Notes under the pieces: model-generated
What the model saw: the letters and a program-made list of their open reading frames with translations, nothing else
Told to the model about the DNA's origin: nothing
Databases searched by the model: none
Shown here: positions 48,283 to 58,920 of the stretch, in pieces
Numbering within the stretch: position 1 is the stretch's first letter
Layout of the letters: every line of letters starts with the position of its first letter
Program-made: the position numbers and the translations under genes
Assembly: GCA_001931875.2 (NCBI GenBank)
Contig: MSJH02000556.1
Coordinates: forward strand, 248,001-312,000
Length of the DNA: 64,000 nt
Source: Byssochlamys sp. IMV 00236
Lineage: Eukaryota; Ascomycota; Eurotiomycetes; Eurotiales; Thermoascaceae
Direction: 5' to 3'

Positions 48283-48553
48283 GTTTTCTACTTTCGATTG
48301 TATCTGAGCGTGGAATTTTCTCTCCTGGGTTTCTATCTGCCAAGCTTGACCTCTCTCACAACTTGCCGACTCTCCTTCGGAAGCTAAGTCTAATTACTCG
48401 GTTACTCCTGTGATACTTTGCCAGTGGCTGATCAGTTTTTTTCCCCTGTTAGGTCTATTCTCTTCGGATTGTTTGGTTGAAGGAACTCTATTTCACAAGT
48501 AAGAACTCATTCCACTTGCAGCATATATTCTCCAGTATACTCACCAATTTAGG

Positions 48554-49555
48554 ATGGAGCCTCAGAGATCTGTTGACCCTGGACAGTTCAGCGCTACTCA
48601 TGTTCCTGCTCCCCCCAAGGAATTGTCAAAGCAAGCAGCCGCACGCAGGAACTGCCGCGTGACTTTCGAAGATTCCGAGTCCGGGAACTATATCAACTGC
48701 AAAGTTCGCCTCACTTTGGATCCTCAGAATCCTAACATAATACTCAGTGTTGGTCTTCAGACTGATGCTAGTCCCCGTGCACGGTTGACGTTCACCGTTG
48801 ACAACAGCACCATCAAGATGGGGGTCGAAGCGCCCAACGACGCTCTTTGCGAAGCCATTCAGGAGACTCGCGAAAGGATCCCGCGGCTATTTGAGGGTAT
48901 CGTCACTGCCTGGGTGTATCTAGTTGAGTTGCGCGGTCCTCCTCTCCAGACCGGAGAGTACTGGAGACTCGAAAGTCAGGAAAGGGAGAGATGGGATGCG
49001 TTGTGTAGACGAGCAAGTCAATGCCGTCAAATGGTCATCTGCGAAAGATGGATGCCCACATACAAATACACTCGGGATATCCATTCCTGGTTCACTACCG
49101 CGACATCAGCTATATCCGACCCGTCTCGTCCAGTCATTCCGCTGTCCAGATCGCCATTGCAAACTGCTCCTGATAGACAGGCAGTTCACCTAGCGCCACT
49201 TGGAGCGTATAAGCGTGAAGAGCAAAGGCCCCCATTAGCTATGAAACGTTCTCGCAGTCGCTCTCCTGTTCTGGGTCGTGGGGTCTGGCCTCCGAGGTCC
49301 GAGCACGATCCTCGCAGCCATGGATCTCGTGGGGCGGGCTCGTTTTACCGCCGCCGTTCAAACAGTCCTACTCGACGCCCCAGGGGTTATCGCGACCGTC
49401 CTGAGACTATCCGGCAAAGTGATGTGAATGACCAGACATCGGGCTATGACTTAGAGAATGATGTATTGGAGAAGGAGAGAAATCTGGCCCTGATCGACCG
49501 ACGGATCGCTGAAATTGAACTCGCAGCAGCAAGGAGGCGACTCGAAAGACGCTAA
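48554..49555 (+). CDS. Family copy P2: N-domain joined directly to an Arg/Ser-rich coiled-coil tail
   Basis: Frame of 333 residues. Residues 30-195 align with the N-domain of P1 (CRVTFEDSESGNYINCKVRL, PQNPNIILSVG, RIPRLFEG, VYLVELRGPPLQTG, HSWFTT). The middle 300 to 600 residues of P1, including all ATPase motifs, are missing. The tail resumes with MKRSRSRSPVLG, YRRRSNSPTRRP and ends in a charged coil (ALIDRRIAEIELAAARRRL). A leader intron (48499-48552; GTAAGAAC donor, TACTCAC branch, TTTAG acceptor) ends one base before the ATG, so the start is well supported. The frame is intact. The fold and role of the N-domain are unknown to me. Confidence 0.7.
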   Translation: MEPQRSVDPGQFSATHVPAPPKELSKQAAARRNCRVTFEDSESGNYINCKVRLTLDPQNPNIILSVGLQTDASPRARLTFTVDNSTIKMGVEAPNDALCEAIQETRERIPRLFEGIVTAWVYLVELRGPPLQTGEYWRLESQERERWDALCRRASQCRQMVICERWMPTYKYTRDIHSWFTTATSAISDPSRPVIPLSRSPLQTAPDRQAVHLAPLGAYKREEQRPPLAMKRSRSRSPVLGRGVWPPRSEHDPRSHGSRGAGSFYRRRSNSPTRRPRGYRDRPETIRQSDVNDQTSGYDLENDVLEKERNLALIDRRIAEIELAAARRRLERR

Positions 49556-50388
49556 GAGAGAGCACGCGATTCGGTGGATGAAGATGGACAGACAGTGGAT
49601 GGGGTGAAAATGACCTTGGCTAGCTGCCACTGAATTATGGCTACGAGCTACGTATTGTCTTTTCTTTGACAGTTCAGGTCCACGATCCGCTTGTATTTGT
49701 CGCCGGTGAAAGCAGGCATGAAGAGAGCGATATATCCTTACAACGATAAAGTTAGAGACAAATGCTGAGTACATAGATCAAATGTAACAGTCGATAATAA
49801 GGGCTTAAGCTCAATTAATAATTCTTTTTAATATCAAAGGATAGCAATATTGCTTTCCTATAGTAAGCTTAGAAATTAGTATGACGCCTTCCTCATGTGG
49901 TGGCCGTGTAGTTGTCTTCAGCTAAACGTTTTGCTGAAATTCTGCTTCCGTCATTGGCTATATTGTTCAACATATTGTACAAAAGATTGTATCTTTATCC
50001 GAATTTACAGGGTAGCTCATTAGAAGTAATACAGAATACGAGATAATAATATGCTTTGCGGGGCTATTTGAAATTTTGAAATCATCAAATGTACTACTGT
50101 TCATCTAATAGAAATCTTCATATAGTCAATTGATATTCTTCTATTTCTCTATGATTTTCTGCTATAATATATGCAACATCCTGTCGAAATATAGAAGCAA
50201 AGATGAGGCTGAGCACGCGTCAAGGATAGGATCCTTCAGATTGCTTAAGTAACGGAATCTATCAAAATCTATCTGCTACTCTTGCCCTGACAACCGCAGA
50301 GAGTTCAAATACTACGCCCGTCAGTGTCCAAGATGGTGCATTAACCTGCTATACGTCTCCTTGGTAGAACCAACTACCAAGGTGAGCC
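49556..50388. other. AT-rich intergenic region
   Basis: The 3' region of P2 followed by strongly AT-rich DNA (49.78-50.2 kb). No gene was recognised. Confidence 0.45.
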
Positions 50389-51450
50389 TGAGGAGGGCAC
50401 CTCCCTCAAAAACACAAACACCAACCCCCCTTGTGAGCACCTGACGCACAAAGACCCCCCAGCTCCGTCCTTTTTATTTTATTTCTCTGCTTTTTATTTC
50501 ATCCTCTTCTCTCTCCCTCATCAACCACCGCTTCTTCCCTTGCCCACACTGGCTCTCTATCAGAGTCAGCGCATCTGATCCCTTTTGTCGACTCTTTCTA
50601 AGAGACCATTTGCACATTTTGCATATTCCAGATTTCGTAAATATTTGACGTATCTGTGCTAATATGGAGCTACAGGGTCTGCACATACTTTTCGTCCTGG
50701 TCCTATTTGAGGATCATAATTATCTCTTACACACAGGTGAGTTTCCGCATTTCCCCTACCTTGTTTGCTGACGGGCAGATCAGCAGGCCTTTTCATATCC
50801 TGGACTTCGTTGAAGACCGGCGTTTTTTCTCAAATACCAAATACTTCACTTCCTAGTTCTACCTGGAAGCTGGACTCGACTTCACACACGATACTTCCTG
50901 GGTTCCGTTGGATACCCGGCGTTTTTTTCTCAATACCAAATATCTTGCTTCCTCGTTCTACCTGGAAGTTGGAATCGACTTCGCTACAATACTTCCTGGG
51001 TTCCATTGGAAACCCGGCGTTTTTTAAAAATACTTTTCGGCGTTCTACGAGAATGGGCGCTTACAACCATAGCTCGCTGGTCGCCTTTGAAGGTCTCTAT
51101 TTCTCTTCAGGTTAGTGTTCACTATCTTTCAATCCTTTCTCGTTTTCTGCCTTTCAGCGAAGACCGGTGTTCCCCCTTTTCTTTCTATCTTTATCACCAC
51201 TACTATCATCATTATCTCCTCCTTCTTCTTCTCCTTCTTCTTCTTGCTCTCACCGGACTTATCCGCTTTATCTCTCCCGGTTCTCCAGTGAAGAAACAGG
51301 CAGAGCACGCGTGGGAAACAAAGTAAGCAAGCGTCAGTCCTCTCCAAGCTATATAACTTCAAATACTCACAGATACTAGTCTCCCGCGATATGGAACCGT
51401 CGTCGGTAAGGCGCGCCCTCCTCAAAAGACACCTACTTCGAACCTGTTGA
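50389..51450 (+). pseudogene. Family locus P6: promoter and leader with only a 19-residue open frame
   Basis: It begins with promoter block copy B (50389-50486, like 47939-48051). A leader with about 98-bp tandem repeats follows; the TACTTCCTGG units start at 50892 and 50990, with a weaker one at 50793, each carrying CCTGG...CCGGCG and a T run. A pyrimidine-rich stretch at 51165-51245 precedes a family-type leader intron (51323-51379; GTAAGC donor, ATACTCAC branch, ACTAG acceptor) and the ATG at 51391. That frame ends after 19 residues (MEPSSVRRALLKRH...). The regulatory part is well preserved while the coding part is missing, so this is either a deletion derivative or a non-coding transcript. 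Confidence 0.5.
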
Positions 51451-53096
51451 CTAGGTGAAGATCCGTTTGTCAAATACAGGGGAGTGGGTATTCTAGTTTT
51501 CCTACCATCATGACCATCCATTGGAAATAACTACTGGATACTTATTACTCCACATCATTAGAAATTATATTAGTCTGCATTACTATGATAATCTTAGCTT
51601 CATCTTTCCGGCCCGTCCCTACTTTTTGTTCTGGTCGATTGCCGCTTTCTTCTATGCTAATCCTGTCTTGTATAATTCGAAGTCGATATCCGCCATCTAA
51701 GCCTTCTCTGTGACTCCCACATGTTTCTCTCCTGTTCAGAATCCGATATCAGCACTGTATAGTGAGCTTGAGGAGGGTATCAGAGTGACAATAACACGAT
51801 AAAACTAGGAATCTGATGAACACGACGTTGATTTCTTCTGCTGCCCCCACAGATCGTCTATTCTTGATGTTCCGCGAGGGAGGCGACACAGCAAGAGCCC
51901 AACATCAGGACCGAGACCAGGACCAGGATGAATCAAGGGTGGCGAAACGGGTAGTGTGAGAACATACCATGAATAAATAATGAAAGACCCGGATCTCGAC
52001 GATGTCGCTGAAGAAGGATAGGTTGTATCTGAGTGATCATACATACCCCTCGGTTTTACCCTTGTTTGTCCGCATTTTTTTTGGGGGGGGGGTGGGAAGC
52101 CCGGTCAATACGCAGTCCTGCGATGAATGCAACGATGCCGGAATTCCCAAACGCAAGTGAAATGAGCCTCTCTTCCATCGAAATGTATTAACTATACGCA
52201 ACCAGTAGGTACTTTCCAATACCCCTCTTTCTGATCGATTCACAGTTAGAGTTCCTGGTATATAAATCCCTCGTTATCTGTCTATATTCCTCTTTCCTTT
52301 CAACCCCCAACAGAATCCTACTGTCTAGAAAACCTGCCTCTCTCATAATCCTCGATTGGTATTATACAATAAATGATAGTATTTCTTTCATATATATACC
52401 GCGTTTCAACGTCACACACCATCAGAGACAAACTCAGATCTGTGGCTACATATTGTTTATTAGATAGCTGTATAGCCCGGGCCGGAATGCTCCACAAAGA
52501 CTGGTCAAGAAGCTGTATTTAAAACGATGTGCTGGGTGACTTTTGCCGATGGCTCATACTCATGCACAAATTGTTACATTCAATGCAATGTCCGATGGCT
52601 CTCAGACTGCCATATCCGAAGAACGGTTCTCAGTGTCGGCGGACTCCGGAAGTTCAGGTGCGTCTCCTTGCTCATCTGGTATTCAGTATTCAAAACGATA
52701 CATCACCGAATGGTTTTGGCTGATGAGTTGTGTATAGATTAAGTTGAATGGATTCGACCATTTACCACGGCCATCTCGCTTTTGCTCGATCGGCTCGCCA
52801 TGATAGCCAGATCTTTGCTGGCTTTGTTGACTCTAACTGAAAGTCTATATGTTTTCGAAACTTCCTTGCTTAGGTTGCATAGCCGGCGACCTTTTATTTT
52901 AACATTTATGGCTTATTTTATATACCTTGTATAGCTGGCAACATTTTATTTCGAAATCTCCTGGCTTCCCTGTATAGCCGGTTTTTCTTTTTGAATACTA
53001 AACTTGGTAAAGACCTACTGTCGTCCACCAACAAAGTAAGAAAAGAGCCCTGTTTCCATGACCACATCCTTTACACAATACTCACACCCCTTTAGG
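51451..53096. other. Intergenic region and leader of P3
   Basis: Contains the promoter fragment at 51762, a T8/G10 homopolymer at 52075-52092, copy 2 of the segmental duplication, degenerate CCTGG...CCGGCG leader units at 52848-52996 and the P3 leader intron at 53036-53095. Frames near 52.53-52.74 kb overlap in three phases and are not called. Confidence 0.5.
51885..52430 (+). repeat. Segmental duplication, copy 2 (upstream of P3)
   Basis: Counterpart of 36690-37060, with AGGCGACACAGCAAG, GGAATTCCCA, AGTGAAATGA, TTAACTATAC and TGGTATATA in the same order. It lies 0.7-1.2 kb before P3, while copy 1 lies 1.7-2.0 kb before P1. Confidence 0.65.
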
Positions 53097-56000
53097 ATGT
53101 CTAGTCAGAGCCTCCCCGGCCCTGAGTGGTTCGACGCTGCCCATGGATGCGACGCTCCAGCCGGACTAGGAAAAGAAGCTGCCGTGAAAAGGAGATGCCG
53201 AGTGGCTTTCTACGGAGACCCATGCACTGACTACGCTGCATGCCAAATCAGACTGATCTTGGACTCTCAAGATCCCCGAGTCATCTTAACCATGAGAGAT
53301 ACGAAGAGCTTCCCTTGCCCTCAGTTCATCTTCACCCTCGAGAAGTGCTTCATCAGCATGGGCATGGAAAAGGAAGGCGACGATCTCTTCCAAACCATCA
53401 AGGAACTCAGGGCAGAAAACCCTCACTGGTTTAAGGATTTTGAGAAAGTGACAAGTGACCCTCTGGGTCATCAAGAAGACCGCGGGCGAGGACCCAATAG
53501 AGGCTGACTTTAGCTGGAAACTCGACCAAAAGGCCCGAGAAGAGTGGTGCTCCCTGCGGGACCGGCTTCGTCAGTCTTCCTGTGTACTCATCTGGAAGAA
53601 CTGGGCCGAAAACCACAAGGACCCTGAGCCTATTCAATCCTGGTTCAACGTCCTCCAATTGGAGAAGATAGCGGATCCTACAAAAGGGGGCATCTTCTGG
53701 GCCTACAACATCATAAATCAATTGCAGCCCGCTGACGGCTCTGACGAGATACATGTCGAATTACCCTGGCTTAAGGGTGCAAATGGGGAATATGCCAAGT
53801 GGAACCCGTCAGAGCCCTACTTTTGCAGCGAGCCGGAGAGAAAATCGCGACTCATCGAGGGATCTCGAATTGAGCGAACGATCCAACATAGGGTGATTAC
53901 GACCCTATTCTCTACCGCGAATCGCCATAAGTTCTGGATCGAACGTCTTCCGGAATCAGAGCACTGCTTCGTCCACGTCAAGGTGCAGAACACTAGCGAC
54001 GAGGAGCGGATGCGAGTACCAGAGACCCGCCTGCACACAAATGTGGAGTTTACTGTCGTTGAGAACGAGAGCATAGCAGAGATTAACCGCGTTTTTCTCA
54101 ATTCCTGTCTCGTGGTAGTTCGGCAAATTACCGCTGATTCTGCCCTGCTTGTTCCATATCTCCCAGAGAGAGATACAAGGGACACTACATTGTTGTGGTG
54201 ATCAAACCAGATCTTGAGACCCCTAATCGCCAAATACGCGCACTGCGGGAAGCTGGCAACATCCGGGTTTACGGTGACGCTGAACCTCAACAAGGGTACT
54301 CTCTCCAGAAGACGATCATGGCTTATGGAGTAGAGCTTAACCCAGACGGGGCGGATTATTTCGAGCTCAGTGTCAACCAGACGCCCAATTTACGGTCATC
54401 GCTACAAGGAGAACACCTGGCCTATATTCTGCAGAAATTTCCTTTAGATTGAACGCAGCGCGAAGCATTTAACCGCTCAATTGGCCATATCTGCGCTGAG
54501 ATGTATATAATCAAGGCCCGCCTGGAACTGGAATAACTCATACGGCGGTAGTTATAGTCCTGGTGTTCGCATGCATGCCTCAACGTCCGTGTGATGATCG
54601 CTGCTGGCTCCACAAGGGAGTCGATAACTTGACTGGTGCTGTGACCAGAGCTCTCAAAAAGGATGATAGGCTTCTGGGGTGCTGCGGCCAATTGATTCAA
54701 TTTCGATCTCTCGCGACCAATTGTCTGTCTTACGAGCCAAGAGCGCCTCCTCTGCAGTTGTCAAAAGACAGTCTGACAAGTTGGGTCAAGATGAGGTGGA
54801 TCTGCACGATGTCCAGATGGAATCGTTAGTCCTCAAGGAGGAACTGTATCTGATAAAAGTAGCAGATTCATGCAACTCCTCAAAACGGACCAGCCATCGC
54901 GGGTTAACGCAAGAGAGGACAAAGGAACTGAAGAATTGCCTTGAGCAGCTATATCGTCCTAAACTTGAGAAAGCCAAGATAGTTGCAACGACGTTAAACA
55001 ATGCCTCTCAAGATATTCTGTGGCTCCCAAGGGTTTTCGAACCTCAGATTCTTATATGCGGAAAAGCGGGTAATCCTCAAAAGACCATATAATCGCAATG
55101 ATAATGCCCTCGATCAGAGAACCTCCGCGATTTCCATCGAGAAGCAAACCCCGGGGACCAATTCGTCAGCTTCGAGCGGCTCTGGAACGCTCTCTCGCCC
55201 GAGGAACGCACCGCGCATACACAGACGTATGAAACTTTCCGAGAGGTTTGGCCGACAAGTTCGTCTTGGAAGACGAGAAGAAACTCCTCCCAATTATCCG
55301 CAAGGGCCCGTGGCACAACGCGAGTGTCAAGTTCACATCGATCCCCTGGGTCATTCTGCTTGGAGACCCAGAGCGGCTTCGTCCTGTTATAATCTCCCAA
55401 ATGGAGCCAATGAGAGTGCTCTTTTCCTTAAGCGCTCCCTGATGGAGAGGCTGTATAAGGCAGGGTACACTCTAATTACCCTCACGACTGATTATAAGAG
55501 CCATCCTCAAATTCTGGACCAGTACAACTGTCAGGTATATAATAAGCAACTCCAAGCGACTCCACTAACTTGGCACTGGACCCAGTGGGTAACGCTTGGG
55601 ATAAGATTACTCAATTCTGTTATTACTTTCAGGAGCAGAACCTTGCAGGAGTTTCCAGTGTCTTCATCAGTGTGATCTCCCTGGCAAAACACTTCCGGTA
55701 GTGGAAGAATAATGCCCAGGCATATCTTGCAAGGGACCTCTTGAAAGAGCTCTACTCGTTCCGGTCAAGCAGTGAGGATCAGATCAAGCGAGCAGATATC
55801 ATGATAATCAGCTCGTTTGAAGACCAGAAGCATCTCATGGACTAGGTGCTCAGCGAGTCGAACGTTGTCGTAACAATCTTACGGTGGAGTCTTGCCAGGG
55901 CTCTGAGGCAAACCTTGTGATCTACCTGATGACCAGGCTATCGGATCGTGGGGGGGGGATGAGCACGGAGTTTCTGGTGGATAAGCAACGAATGAACGTT

Positions 56001-56225
56001 GCGTTAGACTGCGCAAGAAAGGTGCAGGTTATCGTCGGTAACCTTGACGTCTGGAACAGGATGTCGATAAACATCGGTGAAAAATCGAAGAACGCTTTCC
56101 TGATGTCCCTGCTGCGCGATGTGCAAAGGGCCATACCTGAGCTGGTATGGTGTGCCAACAGTCACCGAGACAGATCGACAGCTATCACCCTCATGACCAT
56201 GACCGTTGTGACAATCTTACGGTAG
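53097..56225 (+). pseudogene. Family copy P3: decayed, originally full-length UPF1-like SF1 helicase with the family N-domain
   Basis: Starts MSSQSLPGPEWF one base after a leader intron, closely matching P1. The frame breaks at 53448-53459 (GTGAC-AA-GTGAC), resumes as VTLWVIKK, breaks again near 54190, and meets a TGA at 54450 (FPLD then stop). Walker A reads GPPGTGIT (54515-54538): the catalytic Lys is Ile. The Walker B acidic pair is lost (LICGKAG against LVCDESS in P1). An extra segment of about 80 codons separates motifs II and III (FVSFERLWNALSPEER, VILLGDPERLRP). Unlike P1 it retains the second RecA domain: LTTDYKSHPQILDQYN, then VESCQGSEANLVIYLMTR (motif V) and DKQRMNVALDCARK (motif VI, with the usual SRAR changed). 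Several frameshifts and stops make it non-functional. Confidence 0.8.
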
Positions 56226-56361
56226 ATTCCTGGCAGGGCTCTGAGGCGAATCGTGTCATCTAAATACCTCATGACCAAGCAATCTGATAGTGCCGATTAG
56301 AAGACGGGATTCCTCGTCGATAAGCAGCGGATGAACGTCGCAGTGAGCCGTGCAGGGCATT
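56200..56361 (+). repeat. Diverged second copy of the helicase motif V-VI segment
   Basis: About 160 bp repeat the segment at 55861-56022: TGACAATCTTACGGT, CAGGGCTCTGAGGC, GATAAGCAGCGGATGAACGT and a following GCAGTGAGCCGTGCAGGGC. It keeps the ancestral NVAVSRA reading of motif VI that the first copy has changed, but has its own stops. It could be the end of another deleted family copy rather than a local tandem duplication. Confidence 0.6.
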
Positions 56362-56849
56362 GATCGGCCCCGCTTATATATATGTGGGAATTGTCTAGGA
56401 GCTTTTCATCTTCATCGTTCAATTGTCGTTGACATGGTCGATTAGCTCTCATCCACTGGTCAGCAAATGTGGATGCCTATGATATTGAGTTAGTGCCAAA
56501 AACATTCAGATAGAAAGAATGAGCATTGAAGTTCCTCGCTTTCTTATCCAATACTTTACTATTTTTAATATTCTTCAGCACAAAAAGTTATAATTTTATC
56601 ATCTTTAATATTCGTTAAGCATTGAGATCGGCCCAAAAGAAACATGATCAATGCATCCTCGACACCCCAGAGCATGCTTCAGCTAGTCGAAGCCCACATT
56701 ATTTTTGTGGGCGGAATGGTACCTGCTGCTGACTGTGATACTATTATTTAATGTTATTAAAGACTTCCGTGGGCTAATGCCACTGTTGATAAAGGCGGAG
56801 AAGACAAAAAAGCTTCAAACCGGAGGCCCTGCCGTGTGCCCGTCCCTCG

Positions 56850-57533
56850 TTCTTAAAGTGATTGCTACATCGAGTGCAAAGTCCGCCTAATCTTGGGTTT
56901 TTCCAGAATCCAAGAATACTCCTTAACATCCTTATGCTCAATTGTCCTTCAACATCGAAAACTGCACCTTCAACATGGGAGTTGAGGACCCGAACGACCT
57001 CTTTACAGGGCTATCACAGAAAATCGCGGGAATGCGCTACACCTATACAAGAATTTCGTCACCACGTCTATCTATATCTTTGAGCTACACAGTCTCTACT
57101 CAAGACCAGATATGAATCGGGAGTGCCTCGATACCATATTTTACGCGGACCGCTACGGTAGTCTCGCCCAAGAGGCCGTTCGTTCGTCTACCGCCAAACA
57201 AAGCTTACAGGTGTCGCGAGCGAAGCCGTTCAGTGGCTAGCACTCGGTCTCCTAGTCCTTCCGGTACAGTGGACTATAAATCTCGCGCCCGGAGCCCATG
57301 GCGGTCATCCTCGTTCTCGCAGTCCCCTTCCTTTCGTCGACCGTTATAGCTCCTATTCCAGGGGGTCTGAACGGAAGACTCTGAGAGACGGCCGATCTAC
57401 TTATGAACTGCGGACAGGGATGCTCGAGTCACAGCGAAGGCATGCTATGGCGATAACGAGGACTGAGGACTTGACATACCAGTTACTGCGAGAAGAACTG
57501 GAATTTGCCGGAACGGAGCAGGAGAAGCTGTGA
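56850..57533 (+). pseudogene. Family copy P5: decayed N-domain plus tail
   Basis: Fragments in several frames align with the family N-domain: ECKVRLIL, QNPRILLNIL, then FNIENCTFNMGVEDPNDLF (compare FTVESNTFTLGVEKPGDTL in P1). After more frameshifts a tail appears: RSRSPLPFVDRYSSYSRG, RTGMLESQRRHAMAI and LLREELEFAGTEQEKL before TGA at 57531-57533. There is no trace of the ATPase between them, so the ancestor was built like P2. Confidence 0.6.
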
Positions 57534-57699
57534 CAGGAACAGACCGGAAAGACGTAGATAAGGTGGTCATATTAATAGACCAGTCTACATTTACCATTCT
57601 GTCGGCACAAGAAGACGTGTGCAGGTCACCTATCATATAATCCATTTACAGCAGGTTCTTGAAACAAGGAAGAATCAACTGATGCGAACCTTCACATTC

Positions 57700-57815
57700 G
57701 GCATGTCCACTCAGTGTTCCGGTGTTCCAATCGGGGAGCTTATTAGTTGGAATTCGGCGTCCAAACTGCAACGCTCCCATTTCATGACGGCGAGAATACT
57801 TATCGAAATGAAATA
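57700..57815 (+). pseudogene. Fragment related to the gene at 61118-62314
   Basis: A frame at 57721-57807 reads VPIGELISWN followed by SASKLQRSHFMTARILIEM. The intact gene has VPLMNLSGWN and then PGSKIQFSHFLTTRTLVEM: 16 of 29 residues are the same, without gaps. The frames beyond are broken, so it is a remnant on the opposite strand from its intact relative. Confidence 0.55.
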
Positions 57816-58920
57816 CTGGCGTCAAATGGATCGGGATGGTTTTTGGGGGAGGCTCTATGGTCTCGTTTCGAATTCCTTGACGATACCGGTACATCGGTGC
57901 CCACTGTCTCGTATCAAGATATGACCCTCTGTGGAATCCATTATACTTATCGACACTGGGGTATATTGGAGATTCTTTACTCAGTCCATTGATATCTTCT
58001 AGAACTGTGTATTCGCCATCTCGAGTCTTCTTGGGACTCAGCTCCTTAGTTTATATTTTTAGACGCTTTCGGGACCATCTAACATACAGTAGGCCCGCGC
58101 TCGATCTGATGCTGCTCAAGGTAGAGTAATCAAATTACTCTCCTACGGCGCCTTGCACGGTTATATGCAGACTGCACCGACATATGGGCCCCAATGCCTG
58201 ACCTGAAAGTCCGAGACGGGTATGGCTCTGGGCCAGCCCGTGGCCGTTACAAACTGTCCGAAGACCAGATTTCTCCGTGGACAGACTTTCTGGTTGAACT
58301 AAAACGGCATACAAGTCGATATTACAGAAAACATAGAAACCCCTGTCCCATCACCCGGTCTGAATGCTACGTACCGTTTAACTAGCTCCCAACCTCGGTC
58401 TATGAACCTCACTTTATTTTGACCATCTTCACCTTGACCATTACCGGTCCTCCATTTGTCTGTCTTCGATATCAATGCGGTTGTTGGATCAAGGCTTTAA
58501 TTATCATTATCTGGAGTCCTCTACAGTCTCTAAATCGTACTGTATATTCGCACCGTGACTTGGTACGTATCTTAAGCGAGTCGCCTTTCTTAAATCTTAG
58601 CTTCCTACCGAACCTTTAGACCATCCTTACTCGATCTATTCCTATTTATATTGTCTTCTTCGACGCATTCTTCCCCGTGTCATAAAGAGGACAAAGGATT
58701 GTTAGAATCGAAAGGATGGAATGTCTTTTTTATTAACTTATGCAGCTTCTACTGAGCGGAGATACTGCAATTTCACTATAACGGCATCATGTCTGAAGCT
58801 AAGGCTAGTTTTGATGAAGCGCGCGATCAGAGGTCTACATTCTTTCTATGCTTCACGACCTATTAGACTGAGAGGACCCGCTATATAAAGAGGATAAAGC
58901 ATTCGAAAGGGTTCAATCCG

